DNA from: Desulfovibrionales bacterium
GTDB lineage: Bacteria; Desulfobacterota; Desulfovibrionia; Desulfovibrionales; Desulfomicrobiaceae
Reading direction: 5' to 3'
Length of the DNA: 5,990 bases
Assembly (NCBI GenBank): GCA_012727515.1
Contig: JAAYGZ010000020.1
Location: forward strand, 1-5,990
Shown here: one piece after another, positions 1-5,561 of the stretch
Layout of the letters: each line of letters starts with the position of its first letter
Position numbering within the stretch: position 1 is the first letter of the stretch
Notes under the pieces: model-generated
Databases searched by the model: none
Told to the model about the DNA's origin: nothing
Seen by the model: the letters and a program-made list of their open reading frames with translations, nothing else
Program-made: the position numbers and the translations under genes

Positions 1-393
1 AAAATAGCTGACCCGCTCTTCAGGATGCCAATCCGGATGTAGATGAAAAGAAAAATCATGTACTGTTGTCACAATGCGCTGAGCCTTAAAATCAAGTGGA
101 ATAAAATTTGGCTCAAAATACACATCAAAACAACGCGGATGAAGTTTGGCTACATACTGTTTGGATAAACGATACATTTTGCGCAACACAGCAAAACGTC
201 GAGTCAGATCTTTTATTTTTGTCAGGACAGAGTCCTGAGGCTGTGAGCGAAACAAGCGCGGAGAAAAAAATCCATAGTAAAATGTTGTTTCAAATTCTGA
301 AAGAGTGCGCAATTCCTGACAGATATGAAAGGCATAATTACCGATACCGGTCTGTGGACCCAAAAGCGGGGTGGTATTAACGACAAGTTTCAT
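1..393 (-). CDS. GT4-family glycosyltransferase, N-terminal part (runs off left edge)
   Basis: An open frame of 131 codons begins at the ATG at 393-391 and stays open to base 1, so the C-terminal half is outside the window. The start MKLVVNTTPLLGP followed by TGIGNYAF is the usual N-terminus of GT4 glycosyltransferases with a GT-B fold, in which the glycine-rich stretch after the first strand helps bind substrate. Residues 108-120 (VTTVHDFSFHLHP) and the following W-H-P-E-E-R match the conserved TVHDLSF...HP...R block of mannosyl- or rhamnosyl-transferase-like members. It should be a cytoplasmic or membrane-associated enzyme that adds one sugar to a lipid-linked glycan; donor and acceptor cannot be read from this part. 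No clear Shine-Dalgarno precedes the ATG, and no other ATG, GTG or TTG is near in frame. It starts 47 bp after rfbC, so it is probably in the same operon. G+C is about 41% (159 of the first 390 bases), clearly lower than the other genes here, which hints at separate acquisition. Confidence 0.85.
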   Translation of the reverse strand, partial: MKLVVNTTPLLGPQTGIGNYAFHICQELRTLSEFETTFYYGFFSPRLFRSQPQDSVLTKIKDLTRRFAVLRKMYRLSKQYVAKLHPRCFDVYFEPNFIPLDFKAQRIVTTVHDFSFHLHPDWHPEERVSYF

Positions 394-440
394 GGGTAGG
401 CAGGTATCCTGGCGGGTAATAAAAAAGTGCGAACCAACTG

Positions 441-986
441 TCAGTCAAAAATCTCAGCCTGCTCCAGCATAACGCCCTGAGCATCTTTAACTGAAATACC
501 AGGCTCAGCAGTCAAGGGCCAGGCAATGGCCAGACGTGGATCATTCCATATAATGCAGCGCTCATGTTCCGGAGCATAATAGCGGGTGGTTTTGTACAGA
601 ACCTCAGTCTGATCCGCAAGGGCCAGAAACCCGTGGGCAAAACCCTCTGGAATCCAGAGCTGAAGTTTATTATCCGCGCTGAGATACACACCGGTCCATT
701 GTCCGAATGTAGGCGAACTGCGACGCAGATCCACGGCCACATCAAAAATTTCTCCTGCAATAACGCGCACCAGTTTGCCCTGCGGTTCGCGGATCTGATA
801 GTGCAGGCCACGCAGAACATGGCGGCTGGAGCGGGAATGATTATCCTGCACAAAATGTATGGGCGAGCCTACCAGTTCTGCAAACCGGGCTTCATGATAG
901 CTTTCCAGAAAAAAACCCCGTTCATCTGTAAAAATACGCGGCTCAAGCAAAAGAACATCGGCAATACGCTGGGGAAGAATACGCAT
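441..986 (-). CDS. rfbC: dTDP-4-dehydrorhamnose 3,5-epimerase (RmlC)
   Basis: The enzyme epimerises C3 and C5 of dTDP-4-dehydro-6-deoxyglucose, the third step of dTDP-L-rhamnose synthesis, in the cytoplasm. The 181-residue product is close to the usual 180-185 and covers the whole cupin fold. From the chosen start, the FTDERGFFLESY block is at about 19-30, FVQDNHS at 45-51, and VLRGLHYQ at 57-64 with the expected catalytic His62. GKLVR is at 70-74 (Lys71), WIPEGFAHGF at 111-120, LYKTT with candidate catalytic Tyr131 at 130-134, and SVKDA with Asp168 (partner of the His in known structures) at 165-169. All key residues appear intact. Start choice: GGAG at 996-993 is 3 nt before one ATG (989) and 6 nt before the adjacent ATG (986), so 986 has better spacing. 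An ATG at 1004 lacks a ribosome-binding site and abuts the repeat element. The gene lies between wbaP and a second glycosyltransferase; rmlA, rmlB and rmlD are not in the window. Confidence 0.95.
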   Translation of the reverse strand: MRILPQRIADVLLLEPRIFTDERGFFLESYHEARFAELVGSPIHFVQDNHSRSSRHVLRGLHYQIREPQGKLVRVIAGEIFDVAVDLRRSSPTFGQWTGVYLSADNKLQLWIPEGFAHGFLALADQTEVLYKTTRYYAPEHERCIIWNDPRLAIAWPLTAEPGISVKDAQGVMLEQAEIFD

Positions 987-992
987 CATTGG

Positions 993-996
993 CTCC
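993..996 (-). promoter_or_regulatory. Shine-Dalgarno of rfbC
   Basis: GGAG on the minus strand lies 3 nt before the ATG at 989 and 6 nt before the ATG at 986. It decides the rfbC start against the upstream ATG at 1004, which has no purine-rich site in front of it. It sits in the 18-bp strip left between the repeat element and the gene. Confidence 0.5.
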
Positions 997-1004
997 GCAA
1001 GCAT

Positions 1005-1026
1005 GTACTAAGGAAGCGCTGACTAA
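1005..1026 (+). repeat. Terminal inverted repeat, left
   Basis: This 22-nt outer arm starts with GTACTAAGGAA and ends with GCTGACTAA. It pairs with 1145-1167 at about 18 positions, with one base of length difference. Confidence 0.65.
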
Positions 1027-1030
1027 TTCT

Positions 1031-1080
1031 GTCATCGCGAGTTTATGCCCTATGGGTAGAGCGTAGTGACGTGGCAATCT
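1031..1080 (+). repeat. Inner inverted repeat, left arm, with 20-bp insertion
   Basis: The arm runs from GTCATCGCGAG to GGCAATCT. Compared with its partner at 1108-1134 it carries about 20 extra bases: a 17-nt stretch at 1042-1058 containing CCCTATGGG, bounded by GAG at 1039-1041 and again at 1059-1061. Removing one GAG plus the 17 nt restores a good match to the partner arm. Confidence 0.6.
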
Positions 1081-1107
1081 ATAACTTGCTGAGAAGTCAA
1101 TGATTCT

Positions 1108-1134
1108 GGATTGCTTCACTTCGTTCGCAATGAC
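1108..1134 (-). repeat. Inner inverted repeat, right arm
   Basis: On the minus strand this reads GTCATTGCGAACGAAGTG followed by AAGCAATCC. It is typical of a palindromic repeat family found dispersed between genes in many bacterial genomes (recalled, not searched). It is the inverted partner of 1031-1080. Confidence 0.65.
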
Positions 1135-1144
1135 TTGTTCCTGT

Positions 1145-1167
1145 TTAATCAGCATTTTCCTAAGTAC
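1145..1167 (-). repeat. Terminal inverted repeat, right
   Basis: This 23-nt outer arm reads GTACTTAGGAAAATGCTGAT and then TAA on the minus strand. It is the inverted partner of 1005-1026 and ends 19 bp after the wbaP stop codon. Confidence 0.65.
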
Positions 1168-1186
1168 TGCACTGTGTATGTTCATC

Positions 1187-2599
1187 TTAATATGCACCCC
1201 GGCCCTTGAGCAGTTCCAGGGGCGTTTTGAACAAAATATAAATATCCAGCCATATTGACCAGTTGCGCACATAATAAGCATCTAAATTCACCCGCAGGCG
1301 ATAACTGGTGCTGGAACGGCCAGAAATCTGCCACAGCCCTGTCAGGCTTGGCTTGACCCGTTTGTAGAGTTCAAAACCATCCTGATAGCGTTCCACCTCA
1401 TCCCAGACAATGGGCCGTGGCCCTACCAGGCTCAAGTCCCCGGTAAGCACATTGATAAGTTGCGGCAGCTCATCCAGGCTTGTGGCACGTAAAAAACGAC
1501 CCAGCCGGGTGACACGGGGATCATGGCGCAGTTTGTGTGTGGCAGCCCATTCTTCACGCAGGGTCGGGTCTTGCAGACAGTCTTCCAGACATTGGGCCGC
1601 GTCCTGACGCATACTGCGAAATTTCCAGATCGTAATGTCTTGCCCGCCCAGGCCAATGCGCTGATGCCGAAATAAAACAGGGCCAGGGCTGTCCAGGCGC
1701 ACGGCCAGAGCCAGCATACCCATAAGAGGCGCCAGAAGCGGCACAAATAAAATAATGAGCGCCACTTCCATGCAGCGCTTCATGGCCTGGCGATGGGGGT
1801 CTAAAAGTTTATGACGGATATCCAGGCCCATGATCCCGCCAATATCTGTGGCAGAAACCCATAAGCTGGTAATGCCAAAAAGGTCCGGAATAAGAATGAC
1901 GCGGCTAAAGGCGTGGAGCTTGGTTTCTAAAATATGCTTCAGCCGGTCCCGGTCAATGCGCGGCAGGGCCAGCAGGGCAATGGTTTTTCGGGGATCAAGG
2001 CCCAGGGTTGTGGCCTGGTCCAGAGTGCCCAGCACGGGCACATCGTGCACGGTAGTGCCGATTTTATCTGCATCATCATCTAAAAATGCCAACGGACGCA
2101 AACCCAGGCGCGGCTGCTTGCACAAGGTTTTGACCACAATGCGCCCGGTATTGCCTGCTCCAAAAATAAGGGTTGGATAGCCCCATATACCAAGGGAATA
2201 GCCCAGGCGGCGGGACAAGGCCCTGGCCAGGGGCACCAGGCCCAGGGACAACCCCCAGGCCACAAGAACAATACTGCGCGAATACAAATGACCATGCTTG
2301 GCAAAAAAAGTAATCACGGCCAGGAGCACAAAACCCAGGCTGATGGCCAGGCTCAGACGTTTAAGCTCATCAGGCGGGCTGATCAGGATCGGCGGGTACA
2401 GGCCCTGCATGGCCAAGAGCACGACAAACAGGCCCAGAAAAGGAAAAAGATGCAGGTACAGCCCAAGTTCAAACTGCCCGCCCGTTAGATAACGGCCCAC
2501 AACAGCAATGGTACAGGCCAGGGCCAGGGCCAGCAGATCAGCCCCCAGGGTCAGGGCTGTCATACACGGTCCAGCATGAGCATGGGCAAAGGTATTCAT
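1187..2599 (-). CDS. wbaP: WbaP-type undecaprenyl-phosphate sugar phosphotransferase
   Basis: This is an inner-membrane polyprenyl-phosphate hexose-1-phosphate transferase. It moves a sugar phosphate from a UDP-sugar to undecaprenyl phosphate and so starts polysaccharide repeat-unit assembly. The 470 residues agree with WbaP (about 476). Hydrophobic segments at roughly 13-37, 46-66, 82-99 and 105-120 form the N-terminal membrane part. A soluble Rossmann-like CoA_binding_3-type domain follows, with FGAGNTG at 146-152. A further hydrophobic, probably re-entrant, helix is at about 268-293 and precedes the catalytic bacterial-sugar-transferase domain. That domain contains [11 protein letters not shown] at 306-316, KFRSM at 326-330, the catalytic Asp376-Glu377 dyad in LDELPQ, LVGPRP at 391-396 and [13 protein letters not shown] at 416-428. 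The C-terminus [18 protein letters not shown] (442-459) then GRGAY is characteristic of WbaP. The ATG overlaps the stop of the upstream glycosyltransferase (ATGA), indicating coupled translation. The sugar could be galactose, as in classic WbaP, or glucose or another hexose; sequence alone does not settle it. Confidence 0.93.
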   Translation of the reverse strand: MNTFAHAHAGPCMTALTLGADLLALALACTIAVVGRYLTGGQFELGLYLHLFPFLGLFVVLLAMQGLYPPILISPPDELKRLSLAISLGFVLLAVITFFAKHGHLYSRSIVLVAWGLSLGLVPLARALSRRLGYSLGIWGYPTLIFGAGNTGRIVVKTLCKQPRLGLRPLAFLDDDADKIGTTVHDVPVLGTLDQATTLGLDPRKTIALLALPRIDRDRLKHILETKLHAFSRVILIPDLFGITSLWVSATDIGGIMGLDIRHKLLDPHRQAMKRCMEVALIILFVPLLAPLMGMLALAVRLDSPGPVLFRHQRIGLGGQDITIWKFRSMRQDAAQCLEDCLQDPTLREEWAATHKLRHDPRVTRLGRFLRATSLDELPQLINVLTGDLSLVGPRPIVWDEVERYQDGFELYKRVKPSLTGLWQISGRSSTSYRLRVNLDAYYVRNWSIWLDIYILFKTPLELLKGRGAY

Positions 2600-3690
2600 A
2601 GGTCGGCCTGGGCCTGGGTTATAAAATCCCGGATGGACACGTTAAAGGCCTGCGTATCAAATTTTTCTGCATGGGCCTGAAGATCTGTCTTGATAAACTG
2701 AGTTTCCAGGGCCTGAAACTCCGTGATAGCGTCCACCACTGCCTTGATGCTTGGCTCAGAGAAAAACAGCCCGGTTTTGTATGGCAGCACGGTTTCTAAA
2801 GCGCCCCCAGCAGCGCGAGCAATAACGGGCTTGCCACAGCTCATGGCTTCCACAGGCACCAGCCCAAAATCTTCCACCCCAGGAAAAAGCAGGGCCGAGC
2901 ACGAGCCCATCAGAGTGCGCAGGGTGTCATCTGGCACACGGCCCATAAAACGCACCTGTGGTCCGGCCATGTTTTCCAGCCGTGACCGCTCTGGGCCATC
3001 GCCAACCACCACCAGAGGAACCTGCAAGGCCGTGCAGGCTGCAATGGCCAGGTCAGCGCGTTTATAGGGCACCAGTTCGCCCACAAAAAGAAAATACTGC
3101 CCAGGCTCACAGGTTCCGGCAGACCAGAATCCTGTGTTGACAGGCGGATATATAACCGTGGCCTCACGGCGGTAAAATTTTCTGATGCGTTGGCGCACAA
3201 AGGCAGAATTGGCCACAAAATGATCAACCCTGGCAGCGCTGCTTACATCCCACTGGCGCAGATAATGGGCCAGAGGCGCAAAAAGCAGACGGCGCAAACG
3301 CCCTGCGTGCTGGCGATATTCCGGATATAAATCCCAGATATAGCGCATGGGTGAGTGACAATAACACACATGCAGGGCATCTGGGCGGGTCAGCACACCC
3401 TTGGCCGGGCCGGATTCAGAGCTGATTACCAGGTCATAGTCCCGCAGATCCAGTTCTTCCAGAGCCAGAGGCATAAAGGGCAGATAATTTTTATACCAGC
3501 GCTGAGCACGGGGCAGGGAATTGATAAACGTGGTGTGAATGGTGCGCTCGGCCAGGACAGGATCAAGACGCAAGCGGTCCAGCACATGGGTATAGATATG
3601 GGCCTGGGGAAACAGATCAGCCAGAGCTGCCAGGACTTTTTCGCCCCCGCGCATGCCCACAAGCCAGTAATGGACTAAAGCGACCTTCAT
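2596..3690 (-). CDS. GT4-family glycosyltransferase (group 1, WbaZ-like)
   Basis: This 364-residue GT-B enzyme is likely to add one sugar to a lipid-linked oligosaccharide on the cytoplasmic side of the inner membrane. The N-terminus MKVALVHYWLVGMRGGEKVL is the classic start of this subgroup, with the glycine-rich nucleotide-sugar loop GMRGGEK. CHSPMRYIWDLYPEY lies at about 111-125 and FVANSAFV at 158-165. The C-terminal donor domain has FVGELVPYKRADLA at 202-215, VVGDGPE at 228-234, and the EX7E motif (Glu273 and Glu281 in EDFGLVPVEAMSCGKPVIA). Start choice: a GTG at 3705 is in frame but has no ribosome-binding site. The ATG at 3690 has AGGAG only 3 nt upstream (short spacing) and gives the family N-terminus exactly. 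The stop overlaps wbaP by ATGA, so this is the first recognisable gene of the polysaccharide operon. Donor sugar unknown; mannose is common in relatives. Confidence 0.93.
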   Translation of the reverse strand: MKVALVHYWLVGMRGGEKVLAALADLFPQAHIYTHVLDRLRLDPVLAERTIHTTFINSLPRAQRWYKNYLPFMPLALEELDLRDYDLVISSESGPAKGVLTRPDALHVCYCHSPMRYIWDLYPEYRQHAGRLRRLLFAPLAHYLRQWDVSSAARVDHFVANSAFVRQRIRKFYRREATVIYPPVNTGFWSAGTCEPGQYFLFVGELVPYKRADLAIAACTALQVPLVVVGDGPERSRLENMAGPQVRFMGRVPDDTLRTLMGSCSALLFPGVEDFGLVPVEAMSCGKPVIARAAGGALETVLPYKTGLFFSEPSIKAVVDAITEFQALETQFIKTDLQAHAEKFDTQAFNVSIRDFITQAQADL

Positions 3691-3693
3691 AGG

Positions 3694-3698
3694 CTCCT
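3694..3698 (-). promoter_or_regulatory. Shine-Dalgarno of the 2596-3690 glycosyltransferase
   Basis: AGGAG on the minus strand is separated by only 3 nt (CCT) from the ATG at 3690. The spacing is shorter than usual, but no better start exists. The in-frame GTG at 3705 has nothing similar upstream. Confidence 0.45.
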
Positions 3699-3905
3699 GG
3701 CCCACGGGCCATGCAGCACAAAGGTCTGTACAGTATCAGCAGGCCCGGACCTGCCAGCATGAGCGCTGAATACGTCTGTGGCAGCATGGAGCAAGGATGT
3801 TTTTTTGGGGGCTGTAGCTGTCATGGGGTGGCATGAGGTCAGAAGAATGTTTGAGAGCTGGCGCATACAAAATGCATGTGCGCGATATGCTCCGTGAATG
3901 CTCAA

Positions 3906-3934
3906 GCACTAGGAAAGGCCATCATGCTTGTCAA
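3906..3934 (-). promoter_or_regulatory. Possible promoter for the polysaccharide operon
   Basis: The minus strand has a perfect TTGACA (3934-3929), then 17 nt, then TAGTGC (3911-3906). The second hexamer matches the -10 consensus poorly. The site is in the only intergenic gap before the operon, about 215 bp from the first start codon, which would leave a long leader. It is suggestive only. Confidence 0.25.
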
Positions 3935-3966
3935 CCAAGGCTCAAAGCCAGAGCTGCAACGAAAAA

Positions 3967-4812
3967 TTATTGCCCGTACTTCCAACAGGCCCAGTTACCA
4001 CTGGGCAAATCCAGTACCTCTGGCCCGCCTTGCAGCAGCATTTCTCCACAAGACAGCTCTGCCCTGCCCAGGCTTTGCTCCAGCAGATTTTTAAGGATAA
4101 TGGGTGAAAATCCGGGCGTATGTGATGTCAGCACCACAAAAAGCGGACTGTCTGACAGCACCTGACGAACAAGCTCCAGGGTTTCTTGGACATTTTTTTC
4201 TATCTTGTACAATTCGCCACGCCTGCCACGCCCAAAAGACGGCGGGTCCAGGAGCACACAGTCATATTTGCGGCCCCGGCGCACCTCGCGCCGTAAAAAT
4301 CCACTCACATCATCCACAATAAAGCGGATACCTGCCTGATCCAGCCCATTTAGGGCCGCGTTGGTCCGCGCCCATTCCACCATGCCCCGCGATGCATCCA
4401 GATGACAGCATGCGGCCCCGGCCTGAGCTGCTGCCAGGGTCGCGCCCCCGGAATACGCGAATAAATTCAAAAACCGGGGAGCACTATCGCGCTCTTTTTG
4501 AGCGTCCTGCACATCGCGACGAATCTGATCCCACAGGTCCAGGGTTTCGGGGAAAATCCCCAGATGCCCGAAATCTGTGGTTGAAAGCTGCATCCGCACC
4601 CCGCGCACAGTAATGGTCCAGGTTTCTGGCAAACGCTCTCGCCCATGCCAGTTCAGCCCATCTTTGCGATCAAAGGATGCAGTGGCACTGTCCCAGAGTT
4701 CCGGATAACGCGGCGCCCAGACAGCCTGCGCACAGGGCCGGATCAAGAGCACAGGGCCAAAACGCTCCAGCTTTTGCCCGTCCCCGCTATCGAGTAATGC
4801 ATAATCATCCAT
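3967..4812 (-). CDS. Class I SAM-dependent methyltransferase, RlmI/COG1092-like
   Basis: The 281-residue protein has the fold of the COG1092 group (Methyltrans_SAM), whose known members (RlmI, RlmK domain of RlmL) methylate 23S rRNA. It starts with [17 protein letters not shown] (4-20), [13 protein letters not shown] (25-37) and FGHLGIFPE (81-89). The SAM-binding motif I is [14 protein letters not shown] (116-129), HLDAS at 137-141 is motif II, and the catalytic-type [10 protein letters not shown] (187-196) is motif IV. It ends with the [11 protein letters not shown] strand region (227-237). It lacks the PUA RNA-binding domain that RlmI has at the N-terminus and is shorter (281 against about 396), so its substrate may differ; rRNA is a reasonable guess. 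Start: the ATG at 4812 has AGGGAG 9 nt upstream. The frame stays open further upstream through the tRNA gene to 4980, which must not be used as start. It lies directly after tRNA-Val and a hairpin. Confidence 0.88.
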   Translation of the reverse strand: MDDYALLDSGDGQKLERFGPVLLIRPCAQAVWAPRYPELWDSATASFDRKDGLNWHGRERLPETWTITVRGVRMQLSTTDFGHLGIFPETLDLWDQIRRDVQDAQKERDSAPRFLNLFAYSGGATLAAAQAGAACCHLDASRGMVEWARTNAALNGLDQAGIRFIVDDVSGFLRREVRRGRKYDCVLLDPPSFGRGRRGELYKIEKNVQETLELVRQVLSDSPLFVVLTSHTPGFSPIILKNLLEQSLGRAELSCGEMLLQGGPEVLDLPSGNWACWKYGQ

Positions 4813-4821
4813 GTATTTGTA

Positions 4822-4827
4822 CTCCCT
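4822..4827 (-). promoter_or_regulatory. Shine-Dalgarno of the methyltransferase
   Basis: AGGGAG on the minus strand, 9 nt before the ATG at 4812, fixes the start. Without it the open frame would extend through the terminator and the tRNA. Confidence 0.7.
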
Positions 4828-4830
4828 GAA

Positions 4831-4870
4831 CAAATAAAGAAACCCTTTCCAGCATAAACCAGAAAGGGTT
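4831..4870 (-). terminator. Hairpin terminator or attenuator after tRNA-Val
   Basis: On the minus strand AACCCTTTC (4870-4862) pairs perfectly with GAAAGGGTT (4849-4841), a 9-bp stem with a 12-nt loop. It is followed by a T-rich but interrupted tract (TTCTTTATTTG). It begins 9 bp after the tRNA CCA end, as expected for a tRNA terminator. It also lies within 20 nt of the methyltransferase ribosome-binding site, so incomplete termination could feed that gene. Confidence 0.75.
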
Positions 4871-4879
4871 GAATTATCG

Positions 4880-4955
4880 TGGTGGGCGATACGGGATTTG
4901 AACCTGTGACTTCCACCGTGTGAAGATGGCACTCTCACCACTGAGTTAATCGCCC
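4880..4955 (-). tRNA. tRNA-Val (anticodon CAC)
   Basis: This 76-nt cloverleaf has an encoded 3' CCA. The acceptor stem GGGCGAT/ATCGCCC is a perfect 7 bp and the D stem is ACTC/GAGT. The anticodon stem CCATC/GGTGG has one T-G wobble. The loop TTCACAC gives anticodon CAC at 4922-4920, reading GUG valine codons. The variable loop is AAGTC, and the T loop TTCAAAT has the conserved T54, T55, C56 and A58. The T stem ACAGG/CCCGT has one A-C mismatch (positions 51 and 63). The discriminator base is A. The gene has a promoter-like site just upstream and a hairpin just downstream, so it is probably its own transcription unit or heads one with the methyltransferase. Confidence 0.97.
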
Positions 4956-4968
4956 GAAGCAAAGAGCG

Positions 4969-4996
4969 TGTATGCCCCAAGGCCTGCTGGTGTCAA
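4969..4996 (-). promoter_or_regulatory. Probable promoter of tRNA-Val
   Basis: The minus strand has TTGACA (4996-4991), a 16-nt spacer, and CATACA (4974-4969), which keeps three of the six -10 consensus bases. It sits in the 62-bp gap between the acetyltransferase stop and the tRNA. It would start transcription a few bases before the mature tRNA 5' end at 4955. Confidence 0.5.
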
Positions 4997-5017
4997 GAAA
5001 TTCTCTGGCCCGTACAA

Positions 5018-5551
5018 TCAAGGCGTGCAGTTTTTTTCCAATTCCAGAAACGCATAGGCCTGAGGGGTAAAGTCTCTGGCTCCGCTCATGCCGGTAATAT
5101 GGACAAATCCCAGACGAATCCAGAAGCGCAAGGCATTCCAGTTGCGCAGCCCCACGCCCACCCGCACAGCCTGCATGGACCGCACGCGCACCTGGGCTTC
5201 CAGGGCCAGATACAATTCTCTCCCCAAGCCCATACGCTGGGCATCTGGTGCAAAAAACAATTCCCCCACATAGGCTATATGCGGCTCCGGATAGCCGTAA
5301 TACACGCTGCACAGGCCCCTGATCTTGGTCTGATCTGGAGAAAACAGCACCACTTTAGAAAGCTGTCGCACACTTCCGCCCAGAGGCACATTGGCCTTGC
5401 GCACAAAACGTGTGGCCAGGTGCGCTGGATCATGTTCATGATCAAGCAAAGCTAAAAGCGCCTGATTGCGCTGGTACAGGGAGAAAATTTCAGAAAAATG
5501 CGCAGGGGTCACTGCCATGCACACCAGACGGGGTGTTTGCAGGCCTTCCAT
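5018..5551 (-). CDS. GNAT-family N-acetyltransferase
   Basis: The 177-residue single-domain acyl-CoA-dependent acetyltransferase is presumed cytoplasmic. From the start MEGLQTPRLVCM, the acetyl-CoA pyrophosphate-binding motif A is YVGELFFAPDAQRMGLGREL (94-113) with the Q-x-x-G-x-G signature at 105-110. The motif B region LRNWNALRFWIRLGF is at 135-149, the usual N-x-x-A-x-x-[FW]-[YW]-x-x-x-G-F form of the fold. The substrate cannot be predicted; small molecules, antibiotics or protein N-termini are all possible in this superfamily. Start choice: the frame is open upstream to 5650, but that would overlap proC by 89 bp and add 33 residues unlike GNAT sequences. The ATG at 5551 follows the proC stop by 10 bp and gives the common METxxTPRL-like beginning. 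No good Shine-Dalgarno is present, so translation may be coupled to proC. Confidence 0.85.
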   Translation of the reverse strand: MEGLQTPRLVCMAVTPAHFSEIFSLYQRNQALLALLDHEHDPAHLATRFVRKANVPLGGSVRQLSKVVLFSPDQTKIRGLCSVYYGYPEPHIAYVGELFFAPDAQRMGLGRELYLALEAQVRVRSMQAVRVGVGLRNWNALRFWIRLGFVHITGMSGARDFTPQAYAFLELEKNCTP

Positions 5552-5561
5552 AACGTAAGGG

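Larger units (their letters stand above)
1005..1167. mobile_element. MITE-like palindromic element between wbaP and rfbC
   Basis: The segment has imperfect terminal inverted repeats at 1005-1026 and 1145-1167. Read inwards from both ends they align as GTACT(A/T)AGGAA, then a short variable spot, then GCTGA(C/T)TAA. Inside is a second inverted pair (1031-1080 and 1108-1134) of the form GTCAT(C/T)GCGA ... GCAATC. No protein is encoded: translations of this kind of repeat give well-known spurious peptides. The ends are compatible with a TA target duplication (TA at 1006-1007 and 1165-1166), as made by IS630/Tc1-mariner elements. However GTAC is itself a palindrome, so the duplication is not proven. 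The element fills 163 of the 200 bp between wbaP and the rfbC start. It could form a long RNA hairpin in the operon transcript. Being a mobile element is an inference from shape; a non-mobile REP-like repeat is the alternative. Confidence 0.65.
3691..3966. other. 276-bp intergenic region upstream of the polysaccharide operon
   Basis: The region separates the methyltransferase stop from the first glycosyltransferase. On the minus strand it contains one TTGACA hexamer (see the promoter candidate) and a 6-bp inverted repeat, CAAGCA at 3903-3908 with TGCTTG at 3925-3930, overlapping the spacer of that candidate. Short frames end at the TGA (3689-3687) overlapping the glycosyltransferase ATG, but their possible starts (3866, 3824) have no ribosome-binding site and no convincing family match. 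No strong terminator follows the methyltransferase: only a 4-bp stem GGCT-TTG-AGCC is seen. Confidence 0.5.

Noticed and set aside
108..380. Plus-strand 90-codon frame
   Set aside because: It lies opposite the glycosyltransferase gene on the minus strand (1-393), which has family motifs. The plus-strand product resembles nothing and has no ribosome-binding site.
1061..1130. Promoter for rfbC inside the repeat element
   Set aside because: Hexamer pairs such as TTGCCA with CATAGG at 17-nt spacing match the consensus too poorly to call.
943..1281. Minus-strand 112-codon frame over the repeat element
   Set aside because: It overlaps wbaP and rfbC and reads through the palindromic repeat. The VIANEVKQSR-type peptide is a known spurious product of such repeats.
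3861..3883. Possible operator-like inverted repeat (GCGCATACA ... TGTGCGC)
   Set aside because: Only five outer bases pair without a mismatch; this is easily expected by chance.
3833..4165. Plus-strand frames over the intergenic region and the methyltransferase end
   Set aside because: No ribosome-binding site or recognisable family, and largely antisense to the methyltransferase C-terminus.
4813..4980. N-terminal extension of the methyltransferase to 4980
   Set aside because: It would translate the tRNA-Val gene and the terminator. The ATG at 4812 has a good ribosome-binding site and gives the family N-terminus.
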